This document shows, one piece after another, positions 51,030-59,281 of a stretch of 64,000 nucleotides of DNA. The DNA lies in contig CAVSPW010000012.1 of the NCBI GenBank assembly GCA_963729935.1, positions 62,001-126,000 on the forward strand. Direction: 5' to 3'. Position numbers and translations under genes: made by a program. This DNA comes from CAIKMD01 sp963729935. Lineage in GTDB: Bacteria; Pseudomonadota; Alphaproteobacteria; ATCC43930; CGMCC-115725. The notes beneath the pieces are model-generated. The model was not told the DNA's origin. It worked only from the letters and a program-made list of their open reading frames with translations, and ran no database searches. Numbering within the stretch: the first letter of the stretch is position 1; each line of letters begins with the position of its first letter.

Positions 51030-51935
51030 GTGCAGCGATCGAGCCGGCGTGACGGCACCGTGAAGCCCGCGCCCTTTGCCTATCACGATCCGGCGAACGT
51101 CGCCGAAGCGAGCGAGCTTCTGGCGCGGCACGAGAATGCGCGGATCCTCGCGGGCGGCCAGTCGCTCATGCCGATGATGAATTTTCGCTATGTGACGCCC
51201 GATCACCTGATCGACCTCAACAAGATTGCGGCGCTCGCCGGCATTCGCGTCGAGGGCGATACGCTGCGCTTCGGCGCGATGACGCGCCAGCGCGAGATCG
51301 AGTTCTCTCCCGAAGTGGCGCGACTTTGCCCGGTGATGCACGAGGCGCTCGCCCATGTCGGCCACCGCCAGACGCGCAATCGCGGCACGATCGGCGGCTC
51401 GCTTTGCCATCTCGATCCGGCGGCCGAGCTCGTCAACATCACGGCGCTGCATGAGGGCACGCTCGAGGCCGAAAGCAAGCGCGGCAAGCGTCGCCTCGCG
51501 TTCAAGGATTTCGCCGCCGGCTTCATGACGACCGCGCTCGAGCCCGACGAGATCCTGACCGCGATCGCGATCAAACCCTGGGGACCCCGGCACGGCCACG
51601 CCTTCATCGAGCTGGCGCGCCGCCATGGCGATTTCGCGATCGTCGCGGCCGGCGCGCTCATCGAGCTCAACGCAAGCGGCCGGATCGCGCGCGCGGCGCT
51701 CGCGCTTTCGGGGCTTGGGCCCAGGCCGGCGCGGCCCGAGAAGGCCGTCGAGATGCTGCGCGGCGCCGAGCCCGGGCGCGACGCTTTCCTCGCCGCCGCC
51801 GCCGAGGCCGGCAAGCTCGAAGCCATGACCGACGCCTATGTCAGCGGCGCCTATCGCCAGCATCTGGCGCGCGTGCTGACCCAGCGCGCGCTCGAACAGG
51901 CGGCACGCCGCGCCGCCGAGCGGAGCCGGGCATGA
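51030..51935 (+). CDS. Molybdenum hydroxylase FAD-binding (medium) subunit, CoxM/XdhB type
   Basis: A 301-residue FAD subunit of the xanthine dehydrogenase family. FAD-binding marks are ILAGGQSLMPMMNFRY and RGTIGGSLCHLDPAAE; FIELARRHGDFAIVAAGA is from the C-terminal domain. The GTG at 51030 has GGAGGGAG nine bases upstream; a later GTG at 51060 has no site. Its stop overlaps the start of the iron-sulfur subunit gene. The molybdenum-binding large subunit is absent downstream, where a CMD gene follows instead. Confidence 0.87.
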   Translation: MQRSSRRDGTVKPAPFAYHDPANVAEASELLARHENARILAGGQSLMPMMNFRYVTPDHLIDLNKIAALAGIRVEGDTLRFGAMTRQREIEFSPEVARLCPVMHEALAHVGHRQTRNRGTIGGSLCHLDPAAELVNITALHEGTLEAESKRGKRRLAFKDFAAGFMTTALEPDEILTAIAIKPWGPRHGHAFIELARRHGDFAIVAAGALIELNASGRIARAALALSGLGPRPARPEKAVEMLRGAEPGRDAFLAAAAEAGKLEAMTDAYVSGAYRQHLARVLTQRALEQAARRAAERSRA

Positions 51936-52426
51936 TCGAGGAACGCCGCGTCGCCGTCACCGTCAACGGCACCGCTTACGAGCGCGGGGTCGAGCCGCGC
52001 CTGAGCCTTGCCGATTTCCTGCGCCACGATTTGGGGCTCACCGGCACGCATCTGGGGTGCGAGCACGGCGTGTGCGGCGCCTGCACCGTGCTCGTCAACG
52101 GCCGCAGCGCGCGCGCCTGCCTCATGCTCGCGGTCCAGGCCGACGGCCAGTCGATCACCACCGTCGAAGGGCTTTCACCGCCGGATGGATCCTTGTCGCC
52201 GCTGCAGGACGCGTTCCGGGAAAAGCACGCGCTGCAATGCGGCTTCTGCACCCCGGGCATCCTCTGCACCGTGACCGAGCTGTTGCGCGACACGCCGCGG
52301 CCCGATGAGGCACAGATCCGCGAATGCCTTTCGGGCAATCTCTGCCGCTGCACCGGCTACCAGTCGATCGTCGACGCAGTGCTGCTGGCCGCCGAGACCT
52401 TGGCCACGGATGGAGCCGCCCGATGA
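51932..52426 (+). CDS. Molybdenum hydroxylase 2Fe-2S (small) subunit, CoxS/XdhA type
   Basis: A 164-residue protein with two [2Fe-2S] clusters. The plant-ferredoxin-type cluster uses Cys43, Cys48, Cys51 and Cys63 (GCEHGVCGACTVLVNG); the second uses Cys103, Cys106, Cys138 and Cys140 (CGFCTPG, CLSGNLCRCTGYQ). All eight are present. The gene overlaps the FAD-subunit gene (ATGA). It passes electrons between the molybdenum centre and FAD in the family; the partner large subunit is not next to it. Confidence 0.92.
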   Translation: MIEERRVAVTVNGTAYERGVEPRLSLADFLRHDLGLTGTHLGCEHGVCGACTVLVNGRSARACLMLAVQADGQSITTVEGLSPPDGSLSPLQDAFREKHALQCGFCTPGILCTVTELLRDTPRPDEAQIRECLSGNLCRCTGYQSIVDAVLLAAETLATDGAAR

Positions 52427-52523
52427 GCTTGCATCCCGCGATCGCGCAAGGGTTCGGCGCCCGCGGCGCCGCCACGCGTGATCGAGCGCATCGCTCCGGC
52501 GAAATCTTGAAAGGAAAATGCCG

Positions 52524-53072
52524 ATGGCCCGCTTCCCCTATCTGAGCAAAAAGGACCTCGCGCCCGAGGATCGGGACTTGATCCGCGACATCAATTTGTC
52601 GCGCCTTCTGGTCCACAGCCCCCGTGCGGCGCGCGCCTCGAACGGCACCGCCATGTATATCCGCAACGGCTCGAAGCTCGATCCGAGGCTGCGCGAGATG
52701 GCGATCATCCAGGTGGGGTATCTCGCGCGCTCGATCTATGAATATGCGCATCACGTGCAGATCGGCCTCGACGCCGGGGTGAGCGAGGCCGACATCCGCG
52801 CCATCGCCGACGACACGGCGGGCAAGCCCACCGCGCTCGATCCCCTGGCGAAGGCGGTCCTCAAAGCCGCGCGCGAATTGAGCGATGAGATCGATCTCTC
52901 GGATGCGACCTTCACCGTGCTATGCCAGCATCTCGACAACGAGAAGTTGATCGATCTGATCTACTCGATCTGCTCCTATTGCGGGGTCGTGCGCATGCTC
53001 GCGGCGTTGCGGATCGATCTGGAGGATCATTACCGCCCCTATCTCGAGAAATTCCCATTGCCCAAGAATTAA
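52524..53072 (+). CDS. Carboxymuconolactone decarboxylase-family protein
   Basis: A 182-residue CMD/AhpD-type helical protein starting MARFPYLSKKDLAPEDRDLI. The core is LDPRLREMAIIQVGYLARSIYEYAHHV in two helices, with the His near the active site, then AGVSEADIRAIADD. No Cys-x-x-Cys of AhpD peroxidases is present; the cysteines in SICSYCGVV are late and differently placed. AAAGGA lies eight bases before the chosen ATG; another ATG is two codons earlier. It sits 16 bases before the NicX-like gene, so it is probably a pathway enzyme. Confidence 0.82.
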   Translation: MARFPYLSKKDLAPEDRDLIRDINLSRLLVHSPRAARASNGTAMYIRNGSKLDPRLREMAIIQVGYLARSIYEYAHHVQIGLDAGVSEADIRAIADDTAGKPTALDPLAKAVLKAARELSDEIDLSDATFTVLCQHLDNEKLIDLIYSICSYCGVVRMLAALRIDLEDHYRPYLEKFPLPKN

Positions 53073-53088
53073 GCGAAGGAGCAAGACG

Positions 53089-54150
53089 ATGCGCCCGCAA
53101 CTTTTGAACCCCGCCCAGCTGACCGGCGTCTTCCGCAAGGAATTCGAGCTCTGCCAAGTGAAGCGCAGCGAGACGATCGTGCTGTTGACCAATCTCAATA
53201 CGCGGCGCGAATACGTCCAGGCCGGCATGGCGGCGGCCGAGGAACTGGGCGCCGACATCTACGAGCTCGGCATCAGCCGCGTGCCCGATTTTTCGCGCGT
53301 GCGGCGCGAGGTCGGCGAGGCCAAGGGGCTGATGGCGGCCTTGAAGGCCGCCGACCTCATCCTCACCTTCCAGCCGCCGAATTTCTCGCGCTGGCAGCGC
53401 GAGGCGCGCGATGCCGGCGCGCGCATCCTGTCGGTCGTGGTGGCGCCCGACGAGCTGGCGCGCCTCCAATCGCCGCCGGGTCTCAAGGAAGCCGTGCTCC
53501 ACGCCGCCCAGCGCTGGGGCAACGCGCGCGAGATCCGGCTCTTGAGCGACGCGGGCACCGACCTCACCTGGAAGCGCGGCGAGTTCAAGGTGAAGAGCCA
53601 ATACGGCTTTGCCGAGGAACCGGGTCGCGTCGATCAGTGGGGTGCCGGGCACATCACGAATTATCCCGACGAGGGCACGGCCAACGGCACGGTCGTGCTG
53701 CAGCCCGGCGATTTCTGGATCCTGCCCTATATCCGGATGATCGAAAGCCCGGTCCGGCTCGAAGTGCGCGACGGCTTCATCCGCAAGGTCGAGGGCAGCG
53801 TCGACGCCAAGGCCTTCACCCATTGGCTCGACCGCAACAAGCGCAGCGCCGACGATCTCGACCCCTATGCCGTGTCGCATCTGGGCTTCGGCCTGCACCC
53901 GCACGCCCATTGGGACCAGATCCTGCTCTATGGCAACGAGCCCGATCATCTCGATTCGGCCGCGCGCGTCTTTTCCGGGAATTTCCTCTTCTCGACCGGG
54001 CCCAACAACGACATGGGCGGCAAGCGCGACACCAAGGGCCATATCGACACGCCGATGTGCGACTGCACCGTGCTGCTCGACAACGAACTCGTGCTCGAGC
54101 GCGGCAAATTCGTCGATCCGAAGATGATCGTCGCGCCGGCCTGGGGGTGA
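53089..54150 (+). CDS. NicX-type (2,5-dihydroxypyridine 5,6-dioxygenase family) protein
   Basis: A 353-residue protein of the M29-peptidase-like family that includes NicX. Iron ligands of NicX (as I recall, His265, His318 and Asp320) fall here on His264 in VSHLGFGLHPHAHW and His318/Asp320 in GHIDTPMCDCTV; His188 in GAGHITNYPDEG matches another NicX active-site His. NicX opens the 2,5-dihydroxypyridine ring with Fe(II) and oxygen, giving N-formylmaleamate. The length is almost the same. Whether the substrate here is that pyridine or another N-heterocycle is not known. It is between the CMD gene and a betaine-type importer, with gaps of 16 and 9 bases. Confidence 0.75.
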   Translation: MRPQLLNPAQLTGVFRKEFELCQVKRSETIVLLTNLNTRREYVQAGMAAAEELGADIYELGISRVPDFSRVRREVGEAKGLMAALKAADLILTFQPPNFSRWQREARDAGARILSVVVAPDELARLQSPPGLKEAVLHAAQRWGNAREIRLLSDAGTDLTWKRGEFKVKSQYGFAEEPGRVDQWGAGHITNYPDEGTANGTVVLQPGDFWILPYIRMIESPVRLEVRDGFIRKVEGSVDAKAFTHWLDRNKRSADDLDPYAVSHLGFGLHPHAHWDQILLYGNEPDHLDSAARVFSGNFLFSTGPNNDMGGKRDTKGHIDTPMCDCTVLLDNELVLERGKFVDPKMIVAPAWG

Positions 54151-54159
54151 TCGCAGCCG

Positions 54160-55080
54160 GTGAAAGCCTCTTTCGCCGGCCTCTTCGCCATCCTCCTTGC
54201 GCTCTGCACCCTCGTGCCGGCGGCGCTGGCCGCCGATGCCGTCGTCGTGGCCTCGAAGATCGACACCGAGGGCGCACTGCTCGGCAATCTCATCGTCCTG
54301 GCCCTGCGCAAGGACGGGATCGCGGTCGAGAACCGGATCGGGCTCGGCCCGACGCAGATCCTGCGCCGCGCGATCTTGGCCGGCCAGATCGATCTCTATC
54401 CCGAATATACGGGCAACGGCGCCCTCTTCTTCGCGACCGAGAAAGACCCCCTCTGGCACGACGCCGCGCGCGCCTATGCGATGGTGAAGGCGCTCGACCG
54501 CGCGCGCAACGACCTCGTCTGGCTCGCGCCGGCGCCCGCCGACAATAGCTGGGCGATCGCGGTGCGGCGCGATCTCGCCGCGGCGCAGAATCTCGCGACG
54601 CTCGAGGATTTCGCCCGCTATATCGATCGCGGCGGGCGCGTCCGGCTCGCAGCCTCGGCCGAATTCGTCGAAAGCCCCGGCGCGTTGCCCGCCTTCGAAG
54701 CGGCCTATCACTTCCATCTCGCGCGCAACCAGCTTCTGACCCTGGTCGGCGGCGACACCTCGGCGACCATCCGCGCCGCCGCCGAAGGGATTTCCGGCGT
54801 CGACGCCGCCATGGCCTATGGCACGGACGGCGCGCTCGCCGCCTTGGGCCTCGTCGTCCTCGCCGACGACAAAGGCGCGCAGACCGTCTATCAGCCCGCG
54901 CCCGTCATTCGCGCCAGCGTGCTCGCGCAGCATCCCGACATTCCGGCGATCCTCGATCCGATCTTCCGCTCCTTGACGCTTGGCCGGCTGCAGCAGCTCA
55001 ACGCCAAGATCGCGGTCGAGGGCGAGGATCCCGCGGCGGTGGCCAAGGCCTATCTCGGCGCGAACGGGTTCGAGAAATGA
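54160..55080 (+). CDS. yehZ: Betaine-type ABC transporter binding protein (YehZ/OsmF)
   Basis: A 306-residue periplasmic receptor of the quaternary-amine (OpuAC/ProX) group. It starts with GTG (KASFAGLFAILLALCTLV, then a signal peptide ending ALAAD). VVVASKIDTEGALLGNLIV, GPTQILRRAILAGQIDLYPEYTGNG and VAYGTDGALAALGL-like segments are diagnostic. The gene order binding protein, long permease, ATPase, short permease equals that of E. coli yehZYXW and all four lengths agree closely. The likely ligand is a betaine; the neighbouring NicX-like gene raises the idea of an N-methylated heterocycle. Confidence 0.85.
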   Translation: MKASFAGLFAILLALCTLVPAALAADAVVVASKIDTEGALLGNLIVLALRKDGIAVENRIGLGPTQILRRAILAGQIDLYPEYTGNGALFFATEKDPLWHDAARAYAMVKALDRARNDLVWLAPAPADNSWAIAVRRDLAAAQNLATLEDFARYIDRGGRVRLAASAEFVESPGALPAFEAAYHFHLARNQLLTLVGGDTSATIRAAAEGISGVDAAMAYGTDGALAALGLVVLADDKGAQTVYQPAPVIRASVLAQHPDIPAILDPIFRSLTLGRLQQLNAKIAVEGEDPAAVAKAYLGANGFEK

Positions 55081-56243
55081 GCGGCATGCCCCGCAACCGC
55101 GTCTTGCTCGTCCTCGTCCTGATCGGCGTCGCGGCGTGCCTGTCGAGCGGATTCCTCGGCGAGGCGCCCAATCGCCTCATGAGCGCTCGGCCGCTCTCTT
55201 TGTGGCAAGCGCTCGACCGGCCGACGCTCTTCGCCGTCACGGCGCTAACCGCCGCGCTCGGCGGATTGTCTTTCGCCCGCGCGACGCGAGCGACGGCGCT
55301 TGGGGCGCTCGGCCTGTGCGGGGCCTTGATCCTCTTGCTGCTCTTTGCGTCGAGCCAGGGCGCCGCGGCCTTGATGAAGGGGGCGGCGCCCGCCACGCGG
55401 ATTTCGCTCGGCGCCGCGTTCTGGATCGCGCTCTTCTGCCTTGGCATGGGCATGGTCGACGCGCTGCAACGCCTCGGCGGCGGCGCCGCGATGCGCTTCG
55501 CCACGGTCGCCTTGATGGCGCTGGCCATCGCGGCCATGGCGAGGAGCGGAATTTTCTCCTCGCTGTCGCTCGCGCGCGAATACGCGGCGCATCGCGAGGT
55601 CTTCGCGGCGGCGCTCGACCGCCACGGCGTGCTGGTCCTCGTTTCGGCCGCCCTTGCCCTCCTCATCGGAATTCCGCTGGGCGCGCTCGCCGCCCGCAAG
55701 CCGCAAACCGCTGGCTCGATCTTTGCGACGCTCAACCTCATGCAGACGATCCCCTCGATTGCGCTGTTCGGGCTCCTCATCGTGCCGCTCTCGGCCTTGG
55801 CCGCCGCCGCGCCGGGCCTCGCCGCGCTCGGCATCGGCGGCATCGGCGCGGCACCGGCGATCGTGGCGCTCGCGCTCTATGCCCTGCTGCCGGTGGCGAG
55901 GAACACCCATGCCGGCATCACCGGCATCGACCCCGCGATCGTCGATACGGCCCGCGGCATGGGCTTCAGCGGGGCGCAGATCTTCTGGCGGATCGAATTG
56001 CCCTTGGGCATGCCGGTTTTCCTCGCCGGGCTGCGCATCGTCCTCGTTCAGACCATCGGCCTCGCCACGGTCGCGGCCTTGATCGGCGCGGGCGGGCTCG
56101 GGAGTTTCGTCTTTCAAGGCATCGGGCAATATGCGACCGATCTGGTTCTGCTCGGCACCATCCCGACCATTCTTCTCGCGCTGGCTGCGGATTTCATCCT
56201 CACCCTCGCCGCGCAGCTTTCAGGAGGCAAGGACGGCCCATGA
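55077..56243 (+). CDS. yehY: ABC transporter permease (YehY type)
   Basis: A 388-residue membrane protein. The N-terminal third carries extra spans (about five) that are typical of YehY; the C-terminal part is a standard betaine-permease domain with SIFATLNLMQTIPSIALFGL, the EAA-like loop GITGIDPAIVDTARGMGFSG and LVQTIGLATVAALIGAGGLG. The ATG overlaps the yehZ stop (ATGA), and its own stop overlaps the yehX start. Confidence 0.87.
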   Translation: MSGMPRNRVLLVLVLIGVAACLSSGFLGEAPNRLMSARPLSLWQALDRPTLFAVTALTAALGGLSFARATRATALGALGLCGALILLLLFASSQGAAALMKGAAPATRISLGAAFWIALFCLGMGMVDALQRLGGGAAMRFATVALMALAIAAMARSGIFSSLSLAREYAAHREVFAAALDRHGVLVLVSAALALLIGIPLGALAARKPQTAGSIFATLNLMQTIPSIALFGLLIVPLSALAAAAPGLAALGIGGIGAAPAIVALALYALLPVARNTHAGITGIDPAIVDTARGMGFSGAQIFWRIELPLGMPVFLAGLRIVLVQTIGLATVAALIGAGGLGSFVFQGIGQYATDLVLLGTIPTILLALAADFILTLAAQLSGGKDGP

Positions 56244-57166
56244 TCGAGTTCGAGCGCGTCACCAAGCTCTATGGCGGCAAACGGGCGGTCGGCGAGGTTT
56301 CCTTCGGCGTCGCGAGCGGCTCCTTTTGCGCCCTGGTCGGGCCGTCGGGCGCGGGCAAATCGACGATCTTGCGAATGGTCAATCGCCTCATCGAGACCGA
56401 TAGCGGTTCGATCCGCATCGCCGGCGAGGATATCGCAAGCCTGCCGGCGGTGAGCCTGCGCCGCCGGATCGGCTACGCCGTCCAATCGGTCGGGCTTTTT
56501 CCGCATTGGACCGTCGAGGACAATATCGCGACCGTGCCCCGGCTGCTGCGCTGGCCCGAGCCACGCATCGCCGAGCGCGTGCGCGAATTGTTGGCGCTCA
56601 TGCGGCTCGATGTCGAGGCGACGCGCGGCCAATATCCGCATCTTCTGTCCGGCGGGCAGCAGCAACGCGTCGGCGTCGCCCGCGCGCTCGCCGCCGATCC
56701 GGATCTGCTGCTGATGGACGAGCCCTTCGGCGCGCTCGATCCGATCACGCGCCAGGAATTGCGCGCGGAGCTGGCGCGCATCCACAGGGCGACGGGCAAG
56801 ACCATCCTCTTCGTGACGCATGACATCGACGAGGCGCTCGAGCTGGCCGATCGCATCGCGATCCTGCGCGACGGAAGGCTCGAGCAATTCGGTCCGCCGG
56901 CGGAGATTCTCGCCCGGCCGGCGAGCGATTTCGTGCGCGATTTCATCGGCGGCGGCGCGCTCGGATTGAAGCTTCTCGCACGGCGCCGCGTCGCCGACCG
57001 CTTGCGTCCGGACATCGCCGCGCCGGGCGCGCCGATCTCCCGCGACGCGCCATTGACCGAGGCGCTGTCGCAGATGGTCTTGCGCGGCACCGACCGTCTG
57101 CCGGTGAGCGATCGCGACGGCAGGATCGCCGGCTCGGTCGCGCTCGCCGATCTGATCGCGCCATGA
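56240..57166 (+). CDS. yehX: ABC transporter ATP-binding protein (YehX type)
   Basis: A 308-residue ATPase, the same length as E. coli YehX. Walker A GPSGAGKST is at about residues 35-43, the Q-loop is in AVQSVGLFPHWTV, the signature is LLSGGQQQRVGVARAL, Walker B is LLLMDEPFGALD and the switch His is in FVTHDIDEALELA. After residue 240 a CBS-like tail (LTEALSQMVLRGTDRLPVSD) is present, as in osmotic-type importers. Starts and stops overlap the genes on both sides. Confidence 0.93.
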   Translation: MIEFERVTKLYGGKRAVGEVSFGVASGSFCALVGPSGAGKSTILRMVNRLIETDSGSIRIAGEDIASLPAVSLRRRIGYAVQSVGLFPHWTVEDNIATVPRLLRWPEPRIAERVRELLALMRLDVEATRGQYPHLLSGGQQQRVGVARALAADPDLLLMDEPFGALDPITRQELRAELARIHRATGKTILFVTHDIDEALELADRIAILRDGRLEQFGPPAEILARPASDFVRDFIGGGALGLKLLARRRVADRLRPDIAAPGAPISRDAPLTEALSQMVLRGTDRLPVSDRDGRIAGSVALADLIAP

Positions 57167-57924
57167 GCCGCGCGCGCTCGATGATCGGGCGCATCTCGGG
57201 CGATCCGCTGCTCTGGTTCGGCCTCGCTTTCGCTTTCTTCGTCGTGTTCATGCCGGTGCTGGCACCGATCTTCGCCCGGGCCTTCCCGTCAATCGAACCG
57301 CCGATCTATGCCGGCGACAGCTTTGTCGCTCTGTGGCTCTTTCACGCGGCGCTGGTCGCGGCCTCGAGCCTCGCCGCAACGATCATCGGGGTCTCCGCCG
57401 GCATTTTCGCCAGCCGAGCGGCCGGCGCCGAATTTCGCCCCATGCTCGAAGCGCTGGCAACGATCGGCCAGACTTTTCCACCGGTGGCGGTGCTGGCGCT
57501 CACCGTGCCGGCGCTCGGCTATGGCGCCGCGCCGACCTTCGTCGCGCTGACGATCTACGGCATTTTGCCGATCATGAAGAACACCATGGCGGGACTCGCC
57601 GGCGTGCCCGCATCGGTGCGCGACGCGGCCACCGGAATGGGGCTGACCCCCGGACAAATCCTGCGGCAGGTCGAGCTGCCGCTCGCCGCGCCGGTGATCC
57701 TGGCGGGGATCCGAATTTCCGTCATCATCAATATTGGCACCGCGACGATCGGCTCGACCGTCGGCGCGGTCAGCTTGGGGACGCCGATCATCGGCGGTCT
57801 CGTCAGCGACAAGATCGGCTATGTGATCCAGGGCGCAATCGTGGTCGGGCTCTTCGCGATCGTGACCGACATGATCTTCGCGCATATCGACCGGCGCTTG
57901 CGCCGCTTCGCGCGGCGCGCGTGA
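57163..57924 (+). CDS. yehW: ABC transporter permease (YehW type)
   Basis: A 253-residue permease with six spans and the ProW/OpuBB-type loop GLAGVPASVRDAATGMGLTPG followed by ILRQVELPLAAPVILAGIRIS and INIGTATIGSTVGAVSLG. It completes the importer. The ATG overlaps the yehX stop (ATGA). After it a gap of 150 bases leads to the first luciferase-like gene on the same strand. Confidence 0.88.
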   Translation: MSRARSMIGRISGDPLLWFGLAFAFFVVFMPVLAPIFARAFPSIEPPIYAGDSFVALWLFHAALVAASSLAATIIGVSAGIFASRAAGAEFRPMLEALATIGQTFPPVAVLALTVPALGYGAAPTFVALTIYGILPIMKNTMAGLAGVPASVRDAATGMGLTPGQILRQVELPLAAPVILAGIRISVIINIGTATIGSTVGAVSLGTPIIGGLVSDKIGYVIQGAIVVGLFAIVTDMIFAHIDRRLRRFARRA

Positions 57925-58074
57925 AGGGCTCCAAGACAAGCATGGACTTGCCGGGGCGATGCGGAACCCAGCGCCAATTCCTCAACCTTGCCATCCGCGC
58001 CGGAGCGTGAACTTATTGATGCGGGTGGACGTCTTTGGCGCTAGGTTTCCCGGAATCGACCGGGGGAGGACGCG

Positions 58075-59241
58075 ATGGCGGGGATTCACGACGACCGGGC
58101 GCTGCGGTTCGGCCTTTTCTTCGCGCCGTTCCATTCGACCCGGCTCAATCCGACCTACGCCTTCGAGCGCGATCTGCTCCTGACCGAGCATTTGGACCGG
58201 CTCGGCTTCGAAGAGATTTGGTATGGCGAGCATCATTCGGGCGGGATGGAGATGGTCGCCGCGCCCGAACTCATGATCGCGGCCGCCGCGCAGCGCACGA
58301 AATACATCAAGCTCTGCACCGGGGTGAAATCCCTGCCCTACTACAATCCTTACATGCTGGCCGAGACCATCGCGCAGCTCGATCACATGACCCGCGGCCG
58401 CTTCATCTTCGGCGTCGGGCCGGGCGCGCTGCCGAGCGACGCGAAGATGATCGCGATCCCGATCGACGCGCTGCGCCGGCGCATGGAGGAAAGCCTCGAC
58501 ACGATCGTCGCGCTGATGAAGGGCGAGACCGTGACGAAGAAGACCGATTGGTTCGATCTGCGCGAGGCGCGGTTGAGCGTCGGGTGCTTCACCGAGCCGA
58601 TGACGGAAATTGCCGTGACGTCGATCCGCTCGCCCGCCGGCGTCGTGGCGGCCGGCCGCCATGGTCTGGGCGTCCTGACCTTGGGGCCGATGAACGATGC
58701 CGTGCTCGACCACCATGTCGAGAATTGGCGCATCCACGAAGCCGAGTGCCGACAGGCGGGCCATGTCGCCGATCGCGGCAAATGGCGCATCACCCTGATG
58801 ATGCACATCGCCGAGACCCGCGAGAAGGCTTTCGCCGAGGCGACCTGGGGCTTTCCCGAATATATCGACTACACGCACGACATCGTTCCCGCGCCGCCCG
58901 CGATCCCGCGCGGCATCGCCAACCCGGCGCAATTCGCCGTGGAAAATCAAATCGCGATCATCGGGACGCCCGAGGACGCCATTCGCGAGATCGAGCGCGT
59001 GCGCGAAAAGCTCGGCGGTTTCGGCGCCGTGCTGGTCTTCGGCAACGACCTGGCGTCCTGGCCGGCGCAGCTGCGCAGCTTCGAGCTCATCGCCGAATTC
59101 GTGAAGCCGCATTTCTCGCGCGCCAATACGCTGCGCCGCGCGAGCTACGAGAAGACGGCGGCCGCGATCGGCAAATATCGCGAGGAGGCCGGCGCCGCGT
59201 CGGCGTCGGCGACAGACGCCTATAAGGCGCGGGGCGGCTGA
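58075..59241 (+). CDS. Luciferase-like (LLM class) flavin-dependent monooxygenase
   Basis: A 388-residue TIM-barrel FMNH2-dependent oxygenase. GGGGGAGGACGCG precedes the ATG. Marks are RFGLFFAPFHSTRLNPT, LGFEEIWYGEHHSGGMEM (the conserved EHH), AETIAQLDHMTRGRFIFGVGPG and IIGTPEDAIREIERV. The family oxidises aldehydes, alkanesulfonates, amines or N-heterocycles and needs reduced FMN from a separate reductase, which is not seen here. A second family member follows 40 bases later. Confidence 0.88.
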   Translation: MAGIHDDRALRFGLFFAPFHSTRLNPTYAFERDLLLTEHLDRLGFEEIWYGEHHSGGMEMVAAPELMIAAAAQRTKYIKLCTGVKSLPYYNPYMLAETIAQLDHMTRGRFIFGVGPGALPSDAKMIAIPIDALRRRMEESLDTIVALMKGETVTKKTDWFDLREARLSVGCFTEPMTEIAVTSIRSPAGVVAAGRHGLGVLTLGPMNDAVLDHHVENWRIHEAECRQAGHVADRGKWRITLMMHIAETREKAFAEATWGFPEYIDYTHDIVPAPPAIPRGIANPAQFAVENQIAIIGTPEDAIREIERVREKLGGFGAVLVFGNDLASWPAQLRSFELIAEFVKPHFSRANTLRRASYEKTAAAIGKYREEAGAASASATDAYKARGG

Positions 59242-59281
59242 TACTTCCCGAAACCTTTCGACAACAAGCTGGTGCAAAGAC

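Noticed and set aside
52912..54933. A 673-codon minus-strand frame
   Set aside because: It is antisense to the NicX-like and yehZ genes and has no recognisable domain or ribosome site.
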